From contig JBFKDQ010000013.1 in the NCBI GenBank assembly GCA_041619555.1, forward strand, positions 1-64,000: a stretch of 64,000 nt of DNA, read 5' to 3'. Positions 42,973-51,353 of the stretch are shown here, one piece after another. The position numbers were made by a program, and so were the translations under genes. The stretch's first letter is position 1. The number at the start of each line of letters is the position of its first letter. Below the pieces are notes generated by a model. That model did no database searches, was not told the origin of the DNA, and saw only the letters and a program-made list of their open reading frames with translations. This DNA is from Oceanococcus sp041619555. Lineage in GTDB: Bacteria > Pseudomonadota > Gammaproteobacteria > Nevskiales > Oceanococcaceae.

Positions 42973-45900
42973 TTGCGTTACACACTTGCCGACATTCGCC
43001 ACCGTTTCGATGCCGCAGCCTTTACGGAAGGACAAGGCTTTGTCGAAAGCGACAGCATTCGCGAGATCGAAAGCGCAGATCATGGCCAGATCATCAGCGG
43101 TCGGATACGGGCACGAAACGGCAGTACCTATCGCACACAGGTGCAATTGCGCGACGACGCACTGCGCTTTTCCAGCCGTTGTGAGTGCTCGCAAAGAAAG
43201 AACTGCGCACATGCCGTGGCCTTGCTCCTGGCGGCACTCAAGCAGGCGCCACAATCCGGGCTCAGCCCGGCGGTCAGCACCTGGGTCGATGATCTGTTCG
43301 CCCTGCACGAGCAGAGCCAGAGTGAAACTCCGCGGCCGGAGAACAACCGTCTGCGCTTTGAATGTCATCTGCCCGAACACCCGGAACCGCATGTCGCGGT
43401 GAATGTCTGCCGCCAGGGACTGAACCAGAGTCCGGGAAAGCCCCTGTCACTCAATGGTCGCTGGCACCGCGGCAATATCCGCCATCCGGCCGATCGCAGT
43501 TTGTTCAATCGCCTGCGCGCCTATGCGGATGAGAGTCCGTATACGGCGCGACTGAGCGAAGCCGGCTCGGGCGAGCTATTCGAGGAGATGGTTCGCGAGG
43601 GTCAGCTGTACTGGAATCATGATCGCGTCCCCCTAAAGCCCGGCCAGCCCCGCGCGGCGGTGGCGCACTGGACAGTCCATGGCGATGGCAGTCAGAGCCT
43701 GGGTTTGTACGTGGCTGATGGGGTCGAGGTCCTGCCCCTGGAGCCACCTTTATATGTCGACCGGCAAAAACACCGGGTCGGTCAGATCACCACGGAACTG
43801 AGTTCCACCCTGCTGCCCCTGCTGGGCAGTTCGCCACGCATCGCCCCCGGCCAGATCGAAGAGTTCACCCGCTTGCTGGATGCACGCGGACTCAAGGGGG
43901 TTCCGCGTCCAAAAAATCCGAAAATTCGCATCCTCAAAACCAGGAAACCGACGGCGCATCTGGAACTGATGCACATCGACGACCTCCTGGAGCGGCGCGA
44001 TGGATTCGTCCCGGACATCTATGTTGCTCGCATGCAGACCTGCTATGGCGACTACTGTTTCGTGCCCAATCGCGGCGAAACCGAATGCCTGCGCCGGGAA
44101 GATGGTGGCCTGATTCAGATCAATCGTGATCTGACTGCAGAACGCGCGCTGCTTGATCAGCTGCCCGATTTCCATGAACTCGAAGCGCAAAATACCGACG
44201 ATCAGGGTCCACTGATCCTGACCCCGTATGATGGTTCGGTGGCCTGGGTTCAATTCCTCGATTCGACCATGCCCGACCTGCAACAGCAGGGCTGGTCCAT
44301 CGACATGCGCGATTCATTCGATTTGCGTGTTCTGGAAGGCGAGAACTGGCAAGTCCACGCCGAACTTGGCGAACACGACTGGTTCGAACTCTCGGCCGGA
44401 TTCGACATCGCCGGTGAACGCCACAACCTGTTGGAATTGCTGGTGCGCCTGCTGCAGGACACCGATGACCCGGATGAATTGCTGCGCGACCCGCATCGCC
44501 CTCTGATCGTGCAACTGGCCCCTGGCCGGATGCTGCGCCTGCCACGCGAACGGATCGAGACCGTGTTACAGACCCTGACCGAACTGTATCGGGAAAAACC
44601 CCTGAACCGCGCCGGTCGACTCCGACTTCATCGTCTCGACGCGGCCCGCCTGGAGAACTGGAATGCAAACTGGGACTGGCAGGTCCCGGATCAGTTGCGC
44701 TCTTTCGCCCGAAGCCTGCAACAAACCCCGGCAGAGATCCCATTGCCAGATCTCTTTCAGGGCCAGTTGCGGGGCTATCAGGCCGCGGGTCTGCGCTGGA
44801 TGCAGAACCTCGCTCGCCATGGCCTCGGCGGGATCCTCGCTGATGACATGGGTCTGGGCAAGACCGTGCAGACGCTGGCTCATCTGGCCTGTCTCTATGC
44901 CGAGTCGAATGAGCTTCCCAGCCTGATCGTTGCGCCGACCAGCGTCATCGGCAACTGGCGCGCGGAAGCCAGCCGCTTCACGCCTGAACTCGAGGTCTTG
45001 CTCTGGCACGGCAAATCCAGACAGCCAGGGGCATTGCGCCGAGCGGCGCTGGTGATCACCAGCTACGCGACCCTGCTGCGGGACGCCGAACTGCTGCAAG
45101 GCCAGAGTTGGCGGGTGCTGGTTCTTGATGAGGCCCAGTACATCAAGAATCCGCGCGCCAAGATCTCCGGCTGCGTGCGCAAACTGCGTGCGGACCAGCG
45201 CCTGTGCCTGAGCGGAACGCCAATGGAAAATCACCTCGGCGAGCTCTGGAGTCTGTTCGATTTTCTCGCCCCCGGTTTTCTCGCGGATGCCAGAAGTTTT
45301 CGCCAGTTGTACCGGACGCCGATCGAAAAGGACAAGAATCAGACCCGCGCCCAACAACTCGCAGACCGCATCCGGCCTTTTCTATTGCGTCGCTGCAAGG
45401 ATGAAGTGGCGCGAGATCTGCCGGCGAAATCCGAAATCATCCGCACCATTACCCTGGATGAGGAGCAGGCCGCGCTTTATGAAAGTGTTCGGGTGGCCAT
45501 GGAACAGCGTATTCGCCAGGCTTTGGCCAGCCAGGGCCTGGCCAGGAGTCAGTTGCTGATCCTTGATGCCCTGCTCAAATTGCGGCAGATCTGCTGCGAT
45601 CCGCGCCTGGTCAAACTGGAGCAGGCCCGGGGCATCCAGGGCTCGGCCAAACTGACGGTACTGCTGGACATGCTCGTCGAACTGACCGAAGAAGGCCGGC
45701 GGATCCTGCTTTTCTCCCAGTTCACCGAAATGCTGGACCTGATCGAAACCGCGGTGCGTCAGCTGAAAATTCCCTACCTCAAGCTCACCGGCGCCAGTTC
45801 CAACCGTCAGGATCTGGTCGATCAGTTTCAGACCGGTCAGATTCCCCTGTTTCTGATTTCGCTCAAGGCCGGAGGCACCGGCCTCAACCTGACCGCGGCG

Positions 45901-46143
45901 GACACGGTGATCCATTATGACCCCTGGTGGAACCCGGCAGTGGAGAACCAGGCGACGGATCGGGCGCACAGAATCGGCCAGGACAAACCGGTTTTCGTCT
46001 ACAAACTGCTTTGCGAGAACACGGTCGAAGAACGTATTCAGCAAATGCAGCAACGCAAACAGGCATTGTCCGATACCCTTTATCAAGGCAATATTTCGGC
46101 ATTGGCCAGCGAAGACCTGGACTGGATGCTCGAGCCGGCCTGA
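42973..46143 (+). CDS. SWIM-domain SNF2 family helicase-like ATPase
   Basis: A 1056-residue Swi2/Snf2 ATPase. The N-terminal SWIM zinc finger is FSSRCECSQRKNCAHAVALL (about residues 67-86). A long middle region without recognised motifs (100-590) follows. The first RecA domain has YQAAGLRWMQNL, Walker A ADDMGLGKTVQTLAHL (about 621), VLVLDEAQYIKN (DEAQ box, about 716) and LCLSGTPMENHLGELWSLFD. The second has LLFSQFTEMLDLIE, FLISLKAGGTGLNLTAAD and ATDRAHRIGQDKPVFVYKL. It starts with TTG at 42973; an in-frame TGA four codons upstream excludes anything longer. Bacterial members probably act on DNA- or RNA-bound proteins (RapA-like remodelling), but none is well defined. Confidence 0.95.
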   Translation: MRYTLADIRHRFDAAAFTEGQGFVESDSIREIESADHGQIISGRIRARNGSTYRTQVQLRDDALRFSSRCECSQRKNCAHAVALLLAALKQAPQSGLSPAVSTWVDDLFALHEQSQSETPRPENNRLRFECHLPEHPEPHVAVNVCRQGLNQSPGKPLSLNGRWHRGNIRHPADRSLFNRLRAYADESPYTARLSEAGSGELFEEMVREGQLYWNHDRVPLKPGQPRAAVAHWTVHGDGSQSLGLYVADGVEVLPLEPPLYVDRQKHRVGQITTELSSTLLPLLGSSPRIAPGQIEEFTRLLDARGLKGVPRPKNPKIRILKTRKPTAHLELMHIDDLLERRDGFVPDIYVARMQTCYGDYCFVPNRGETECLRREDGGLIQINRDLTAERALLDQLPDFHELEAQNTDDQGPLILTPYDGSVAWVQFLDSTMPDLQQQGWSIDMRDSFDLRVLEGENWQVHAELGEHDWFELSAGFDIAGERHNLLELLVRLLQDTDDPDELLRDPHRPLIVQLAPGRMLRLPRERIETVLQTLTELYREKPLNRAGRLRLHRLDAARLENWNANWDWQVPDQLRSFARSLQQTPAEIPLPDLFQGQLRGYQAAGLRWMQNLARHGLGGILADDMGLGKTVQTLAHLACLYAESNELPSLIVAPTSVIGNWRAEASRFTPELEVLLWHGKSRQPGALRRAALVITSYATLLRDAELLQGQSWRVLVLDEAQYIKNPRAKISGCVRKLRADQRLCLSGTPMENHLGELWSLFDFLAPGFLADARSFRQLYRTPIEKDKNQTRAQQLADRIRPFLLRRCKDEVARDLPAKSEIIRTITLDEEQAALYESVRVAMEQRIRQALASQGLARSQLLILDALLKLRQICCDPRLVKLEQARGIQGSAKLTVLLDMLVELTEEGRRILLFSQFTEMLDLIETAVRQLKIPYLKLTGASSNRQDLVDQFQTGQIPLFLISLKAGGTGLNLTAADTVIHYDPWWNPAVENQATDRAHRIGQDKPVFVYKLLCENTVEERIQQMQQRKQALSDTLYQGNISALASEDLDWMLEPA

Positions 46144-46234
46144 TCACAATGCGCAAGAGTTGTTGCATCCACGTCGATAGACAAAGACAATGCCAGCAGA
46201 ACCGCGAGCATCTCAGCGTGGCACAGGAGACGGT

Positions 46235-47635
46235 ATGCACCCGGATACTCAGGCCGGTGGACAGAAAGATCTACGCAAGGAAATGGAGACTCTGCTCCAG
46301 GAGCAGCTCGAAGTTCAGCCGGGAGATCTCAAATTGCAAATGCGCCTGGCGCGATTGCTGGTGGAGAACAAGAACAAGGAAGGATTCCTCGAGCGGGTGG
46401 GAATCGTGCACGGACTGATCGGCGGCAACGTCGATCACGCGGCACACCGGGAATTGAAGGATCTCGCCGTCAAACTCGGGGTCAAGGAAACGCAGTTTGC
46501 GGCCCAGGCCAAGGCGACCCCCCATCGACGGCTGGGAGAGGAACCCGAAGTCGCACGGTATTTTGATCAGATCAACAAGCGCTACCTGGAAGTCGAACAG
46601 AACAAGTCTTTCCTGGCCCAGCACGATCGCAATCTGATCCGCTTTTTCAATCGCCCGTCCTCGCTGCTGCATGCACGGCGCTTTTCAGCACAGAACGGCG
46701 GCGCCCAGATCGCCATCAAGCGGGAAGACCTGCTGCCACCCGGAAGCAAGGTGCGCATGGCGGTTGCCGGGCAGGTGTTTCTTGCCGCTCATCTGGGCTA
46801 CAAGACGGTGGTCACCGGCTGTGATTTCCAGGCCACCGGGGTGGTCATGGCACAGATGGCGGCCCGCTTCGGTCTGACTTCGGTGGTCTTTCACCAGACC
46901 CAGTGGTCCGGCCAGATGTCCTCCAATACCTTGCACATCCGCACCGTGGGCGGTGATGTCAAGGAAGTCGGACGGCACGAATCGCCGCGTGATGCCGCAG
47001 TCGAGCTTTGCCTGAAATCGCCGGACAAGAACTTCCTGGTGATGGGCGTGGAAGCGGCGCCCGAGCCCTTCCCGCGCATGAACACCGGGTTCATCAGCGC
47101 TCTGGGAAGGGAAGCGCGGGCACAGGCGCAAGCCACCTTCAAGCGCAATCCCGACCTGATCGTCGCCCGTGGCAAATCCACGCCGGACGCGATCGGCCTG
47201 TTCGACCCATTTCTCGAAATCGAAGCCACAAAGCTCGTCTGCGTCGAAGGCAAGGACACGCTGGTGGAAGAACAATCGGACGAGGGGCGCGCCGGCCTGC
47301 AATCCCGGCAATTTACCGAAGCTCAGTTAATCAAGGCAGATGCGATTCTGGAAAACTCAGAGTATCCCTCGGTCCGCCGTGAACATGAAAACTTCAGCCA
47401 CAATGGCCGGGTGCAGTACGTGCGGGGATCCGCCAACCAGGCACGCTCCGCACTCAAGAGCATGGCCCAGCTCGAAGGTCTGGTCTGTCCGATCCGCACC
47501 GCCTATGCGATCGGCTGGGCCGCTAGAGCGGCCAAGGAAATGCCGACCGACCGCCTGGTCATCGTCAATATGGTGGAACCGCATGACAAGAACCTGCGCG
47601 AGGTGGCGGAATCCCTGGGCATCACCCGCGACTGA
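46235..47635 (+). CDS. TrpB-fold protein lacking PLP-site residues (probable pseudoenzyme)
   Basis: A 466-residue protein. Residues about 1-100 are helical with a TPR-like stretch (QPGDLKLQMRLARLLVENK). From residue 110 on it is colinear with tryptophan synthase beta: NRPSSLLHARRFS, AIKREDLLPPGSK, then NTGFISALGREARAQ, AIGLFDPFLEIEATKLVCVE and DRLVIVNMVEPHDKN. In ungapped alignment with TrpB the PLP lysine is Val173 (Lys172 lies one position earlier), the catalytic Glu of ETGAGQHG is Gly, and the phosphate loop GGGSN is RGKST (312-316). The Glu of PALESSHA is Arg and the Ser of NLSGRGDKD is Val. It is therefore unlikely to make tryptophan. The start at 46235 has AGGAGA; 46190 is possible. It lies 91 bases after the SNF2 gene and before a terminator. 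Confidence 0.85.
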   Translation: MHPDTQAGGQKDLRKEMETLLQEQLEVQPGDLKLQMRLARLLVENKNKEGFLERVGIVHGLIGGNVDHAAHRELKDLAVKLGVKETQFAAQAKATPHRRLGEEPEVARYFDQINKRYLEVEQNKSFLAQHDRNLIRFFNRPSSLLHARRFSAQNGGAQIAIKREDLLPPGSKVRMAVAGQVFLAAHLGYKTVVTGCDFQATGVVMAQMAARFGLTSVVFHQTQWSGQMSSNTLHIRTVGGDVKEVGRHESPRDAAVELCLKSPDKNFLVMGVEAAPEPFPRMNTGFISALGREARAQAQATFKRNPDLIVARGKSTPDAIGLFDPFLEIEATKLVCVEGKDTLVEEQSDEGRAGLQSRQFTEAQLIKADAILENSEYPSVRREHENFSHNGRVQYVRGSANQARSALKSMAQLEGLVCPIRTAYAIGWAARAAKEMPTDRLVIVNMVEPHDKNLREVAESLGITRD

Positions 47636-47645
47636 ATGAAACGTC

Positions 47646-47673
47646 CTTGCCCGGTGGGGGCAAGCTGCCTTTT
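47646..47673 (+). terminator. Rho-independent terminator after the TrpB-like gene
   Basis: CTTGCCC (47646-47652) pairs with GGGCAAG (47658-47664) around a 5-base loop, with TTTT at 47670-47673 eleven bases past the TrpB-like stop. It separates this unit from mnmG. Confidence 0.6.
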
Positions 47674-47716
47674 CACACCTGGACTGCTGGCCGTGCCAGG
47701 TGCCGGACCGACGTAA

Positions 47717-47746
47717 CTGACCCTGGGCAGGTGAAACGGCTATAAT
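47717..47746 (+). promoter_or_regulatory. mnmG promoter
   Basis: CTGACC at 47717-47722 and a consensus TATAAT at 47741-47746 are spaced by 18 bases. The predicted start near 47753 gives a leader of about 46 bases before the mnmG ATG. Confidence 0.65.
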
Positions 47747-47798
47747 CGAGAGTTCGACTCAATTTATCGGCACGCTCCGGCGTGCGACCGGATCTCTC

Positions 47799-49694
47799 AT
47801 GAATCTGCAGCAAATCTACGATGTCATCGTTGTCGGTGGCGGCCATGCGGGCACGGAAGCGGCGCTTGCCGCCGCGCGCATGGGAGCGCGCACCCTGCTG
47901 CTGAGTCAGAACATCGAGACCCTGGGGCAGATGAGTTGCAATCCCGCCATCGGCGGGATTGGCAAAAGCCATCTGGTGCGTGAAATCGACGCACTCGGCG
48001 GCGTCATGGCACGGGCCGCGGATGCGGCGGGTATCCAGTTCCGGCGACTCAATGCGCGCAAAGGTCCCGCGGTGCGGGCGACCAGGGCACAGGCCGATCG
48101 CGCCCTGTACAAGGCATTCATCCGGCGCGCGCTGGAAAATCAGCCGAATCTCGAACTCTTTCAGCAAAGCTGCGCCGATCTGATGGTGGAGAACGGCCAG
48201 GTGGCCGGCGTGCTGACCGAAATGGGTTTGCCCATCCGTGGCCGCAACGTGGTGCTGACCGTCGGAACCTTTCTCGGCGGACGCATCCATATCGGTCTGT
48301 CCAACTACGCCGGCGGCCGCGCCGGTGATTCTCCTTCCAATGCGCTGGCCCAGCGATTGCGCGCCCTGCCGTTCCGGGTGAGCCGCCTGAAAACCGGAAC
48401 GCCCCCCCGGATCGATGCGCGAAGCATCGATTTCAGCCAGCTCACCGAACAGCCTGGCGATAATCCCTGCCCGGTCTTTTCATTTCTCGGTTCGATAGCG
48501 GAGCATCCACGCCAGGTGTCCTGCCACATCACCTACACCAGTGAAAAAACCCACGAGATCATTCGCGCCGGCCTGGATCGTTCGCCGATGTATTCGGGCG
48601 TGATTGAAGGCGTGGGGCCACGCTATTGTCCGTCGGTGGAAGACAAGATCGTCCGCTTTGCCGACAAGGACAGGCATCAGATCTTCGTCGAACCCGAAGG
48701 CCTCGATACCCACGAGGTTTATCCCAATGGCATTTCCACCAGTCTGCCCTTCGACGTCCAGCTGGCCTTCGTGCGGTCAATTGCCGGGTTCGAAAACGCC
48801 CATATCACAAGGCCTGGCTATGCCATTGAGTACGATTTTTTCGATCCCCGCGACCTGAAATATTCTCTCGAAACCCGGCATCTGCCCGGCCTGTTCTTCG
48901 CCGGCCAAATCAACGGCACCACGGGCTATGAGGAAGCGGCCGCGCAGGGACTGCTGGCCGGGCTCAATGCCGCACGCCGGGCCGCCGATGCGGATGCCTG
49001 GTGGCCGCGCCGCGACGAGGCCTATCTGGGCGTGCTCATCGACGATCTGATCACCCGCGGGGTGGCCGAACCCTACCGCATGTTCACCAGCCGTGCGGAG
49101 TACCGTCTGCGCTTGCGGGAAGACAATGCCGACCAGCGTCTGACCCCGCTGGGGCGCAGCCTCGGGCTGGTCGATGACGCACGCTGGCAAGCTTTCAGTA
49201 CCAAGCAGGCCGGGGTCGAAGCCGAACTCGCTCGCCTCAAGACGACCTGTATCCAGAAAGCCGATGTGCCCGAAGCACTGGCTGTTTCGCTGTTCGGGGA
49301 AGCCCTGCGGCACGAATACATGGCCTTCGAACTGCTGCGTCGGCCGGGCGTCGACTACCTTGGTCTCCACCGCATCGACAAACTCGGCAAGGCGCATGAT
49401 GACCCGGCGGTCAGAGAACTGGTTGAAATCGAGGCGACCTATGCCGGGTATATCGAACGCCAGGACGAGGAGATCATCCGGCAGAAGTCGCTGGAAGAGA
49501 CAGCCATTCCTGAAGATCTCGATTATGCGCTGGTGGTCGGCCTGTCGAACGAGGCCCGCCACAAACTGAGCCAGGCCAGACCTTTGAGCCTGGGGCAGGC
49601 CTCGCGGCTTGAGGGCATGACTCCGGCCGCCATTTCACTGCTGCTGATCCATTTGCGCCGCCAGGGTCGTGGTGCTGCAGGCCATGCGGCCTGA
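47799..49694 (+). CDS. mnmG: tRNA uridine 5-carboxymethylaminomethyl modification enzyme MnmG
   Basis: The FAD-dependent partner of MnmE that builds cmnm5U34 in tRNA. The 631 residues match E. coli MnmG (629). The FAD motif is DVIVVGGGHAGTEAALAAAR at the N-terminus. CNPAIGGIGKSHLVREID contains one of the catalytic-site cysteines, and GTFLGGRIHIG, PRYCPSVEDKIVRF (second cysteine) and INGTTGYEEAAAQGL follow. The C-terminal helical domain binds MnmE. It is not followed by rsmG or parA as is common; instead small DUF genes follow. Confidence 0.98.
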   Translation: MNLQQIYDVIVVGGGHAGTEAALAAARMGARTLLLSQNIETLGQMSCNPAIGGIGKSHLVREIDALGGVMARAADAAGIQFRRLNARKGPAVRATRAQADRALYKAFIRRALENQPNLELFQQSCADLMVENGQVAGVLTEMGLPIRGRNVVLTVGTFLGGRIHIGLSNYAGGRAGDSPSNALAQRLRALPFRVSRLKTGTPPRIDARSIDFSQLTEQPGDNPCPVFSFLGSIAEHPRQVSCHITYTSEKTHEIIRAGLDRSPMYSGVIEGVGPRYCPSVEDKIVRFADKDRHQIFVEPEGLDTHEVYPNGISTSLPFDVQLAFVRSIAGFENAHITRPGYAIEYDFFDPRDLKYSLETRHLPGLFFAGQINGTTGYEEAAAQGLLAGLNAARRAADADAWWPRRDEAYLGVLIDDLITRGVAEPYRMFTSRAEYRLRLREDNADQRLTPLGRSLGLVDDARWQAFSTKQAGVEAELARLKTTCIQKADVPEALAVSLFGEALRHEYMAFELLRRPGVDYLGLHRIDKLGKAHDDPAVRELVEIEATYAGYIERQDEEIIRQKSLEETAIPEDLDYALVVGLSNEARHKLSQARPLSLGQASRLEGMTPAAISLLLIHLRRQGRGAAGHAA

Positions 49695-49724
49695 GCCATC
49701 CTGGGTGAATACGGAAGAACCTGT

Positions 49725-50045
49725 ATGAAAAATTTCTATCTCGTGCTGGCCGTCGCCGGCGCGATTCTGCCGGCTCTCGCCTTCCTCGGCCTGTTCGGCG
49801 GGGAACCACTGCCGTCGATGGCACTCTGGCTGCAGGCCCTGTACGTCAATGTCGGGACGGCCGCCGCCTTTACCGACCTCGCCTGGTCATCCCTGGTGTT
49901 CTGGATATTCGTCTTTAGCGAATCGGCACGTCTGCAGTTGCGCCATGCCTGGGCCTATATCCCGCTGAATGCATTCGTTGGGCTGTCCTGCGCCCTGCCG
50001 CTGTTTCTGTATTTCCGCGCCCGCCGCCTGCAGGACGAGCGCTGA
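49725..50045 (+). CDS. DUF2834 small membrane protein
   Basis: A 106-residue protein with three hydrophobic helices (FYLVLAVAGAILPALAFLGLF, then TDLAWSSLVFWIFVFSE, then YIPLNAFVGLSCALPLFLYF). The central TDLAWSSLVFWIF and the final RARR tail are typical of DUF2834. The function is unknown. It follows mnmG by 30 bases and the DUF2505 gene starts one base after its stop, so it is within one transcript. Confidence 0.85.
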   Translation: MKNFYLVLAVAGAILPALAFLGLFGGEPLPSMALWLQALYVNVGTAAAFTDLAWSSLVFWIFVFSESARLQLRHAWAYIPLNAFVGLSCALPLFLYFRARRLQDER

Positions 50046-50046
50046 G

Positions 50047-50550
50047 ATGCAGAATTTTCACAACCGCTGCACCTTGCCCGCCAGCACAAGCCAGGTCATT
50101 GCCGCAATCACCACCGAAGAGTATCTGCTCTACCGCTACGAAGACCCCGATCTTCACCACCTGCATATCGAAATCAGCCAGAACGATGCGCAAGGCTTCG
50201 CTTGCTGCGTGACCCGGAGTGGATCGACCCACAAGTTGCCGGGCTTCGTTCGCTCCGTTCTGGGCGATGCCATCACCATGGTACAAAGCCAGACCTGGCA
50301 GGGACGCGAGTCGCCCGTGCACGGCACCTTGCGCATTCATCTGGAGGGACTGCCCGGACAGGTGGAATTTGAGCTGAAGCTCAGCGATGTTGACGAGCGG
50401 ACATCCGTGCTGGAAGCCGAGGGTCAGGTCGAGGTGCGAATTCCACTGCTTGGTGGGCGACTGGAGAAATTGCTGCTCAGCAAGGCGAGCGAGGCATTCG
50501 AAAAAAGCATGGAGGCGATCAGAGCCTATGTGGAGAGCCATTGCGTCTGA
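50047..50550 (+). CDS. DUF2505 protein
   Basis: A 167-residue soluble protein with the START/SRPBCC-like DUF2505 layout: an N-terminal strand FHNRCTLPASTSQVIAAIT, EEYLLYRYEDPDLH, the central VTRSGSTHKLPGFVRSVL, and the C-terminal IPLLGGRLEKLLLSKA with a long final helix. It may bind a lipophilic ligand. The ATG at 50047 lies one base after the DUF2834 stop. Its 3' end overlaps the glutaminyl cyclase start by 10 bases. Confidence 0.82.
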   Translation: MQNFHNRCTLPASTSQVIAAITTEEYLLYRYEDPDLHHLHIEISQNDAQGFACCVTRSGSTHKLPGFVRSVLGDAITMVQSQTWQGRESPVHGTLRIHLEGLPGQVEFELKLSDVDERTSVLEAEGQVEVRIPLLGGRLEKLLLSKASEAFEKSMEAIRAYVESHCV

Positions 50551-51320
50551 TCCGGATCGGGCGCGCGCTGAGCGTTTTCGCCCTGTGTGTCGCCACCCAG
50601 GCCTCGGCGGCGGTCTGCCCGTCCGCCGCCGCATTGGACTATGAGCTGATCTCGAGCCAGCCGCATGATGCGCGCGCGTTCACCCAGGGCCTGGTCTTCG
50701 CCGGTGAGCAACTGGTCGAGAGCACCGGAGGCTATGGCGAATCACACCTGCTGGTGCATGGCGCCAGACCCCAACGCCTGGCGCTCCCCTCCGGACTGTT
50801 CGGCGAAGGGCTGACCTGGCTGGATCAGCGCCTTTGGCAGCTGAGCTGGCAGGCTGGCCAACTGCGCATCTATCAGCTGGAGCCCCTGCGTTTACTGGAG
50901 AAGAGGCGTTATGCGGGCGAAGGCTGGGGGCTGACCACAGATGGGGAAAATCTCTACATGTCTGATGGCAGTGCTGAACTGAGCATTCGGAGCAGCGCGG
51001 ATTTCGGCGAAATTCGCCGGGTATCGGTCAGAGCCGGAGCGACCGCCTTGAAGCGGATCAACGAGCTGGAATGGTGGCAGGACACGATCCTGGCCAATAT
51101 CTGGCAGACCGATCAGATCGCGCAGATTTCCCCGGATACGGGTTGTGTGCTGGCCTGGCTCGACCTCAGCGCACTGTGGCCACGCAGTATCCGGCCTGCT
51201 GGCGCCGATGTGCTGAACGGCATCGCCGTGCACCCGGTGAGCGGACATGTCTGGGTCACGGGCAAACGCTGGCCACGACTGTATGAACTGCGCGTCACGC
51301 CGCCGCGGACAAGACCGTAA
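50541..51320 (+). CDS. Secreted glutaminyl-peptide cyclotransferase (beta-propeller type)
   Basis: Converts N-terminal glutamine of peptides to pyroglutamate. The 259-residue precursor has a signal peptide (IGRALSVFALCVATQASA, cleaved before AVCPS). The plant/bacterial propeller motifs are HDARAFTQGLVFAGEQLVES, GLFGEGLTWLDQRLWQL, GEGWGLTTDGENLYMSDGS and INELEWWQDTILANIWQTD. DVLNGIAVHP near the C-terminus completes the fold. The start is a TTG at 50541, ten bases inside the DUF2505 end, with GGAG upstream. Confidence 0.93.
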   Translation: MRLIRIGRALSVFALCVATQASAAVCPSAAALDYELISSQPHDARAFTQGLVFAGEQLVESTGGYGESHLLVHGARPQRLALPSGLFGEGLTWLDQRLWQLSWQAGQLRIYQLEPLRLLEKRRYAGEGWGLTTDGENLYMSDGSAELSIRSSADFGEIRRVSVRAGATALKRINELEWWQDTILANIWQTDQIAQISPDTGCVLAWLDLSALWPRSIRPAGADVLNGIAVHPVSGHVWVTGKRWPRLYELRVTPPRTRP

Positions 51321-51353
51321 ACTAGACCTCTATTATTCTTTCCCTCTTTGCCG

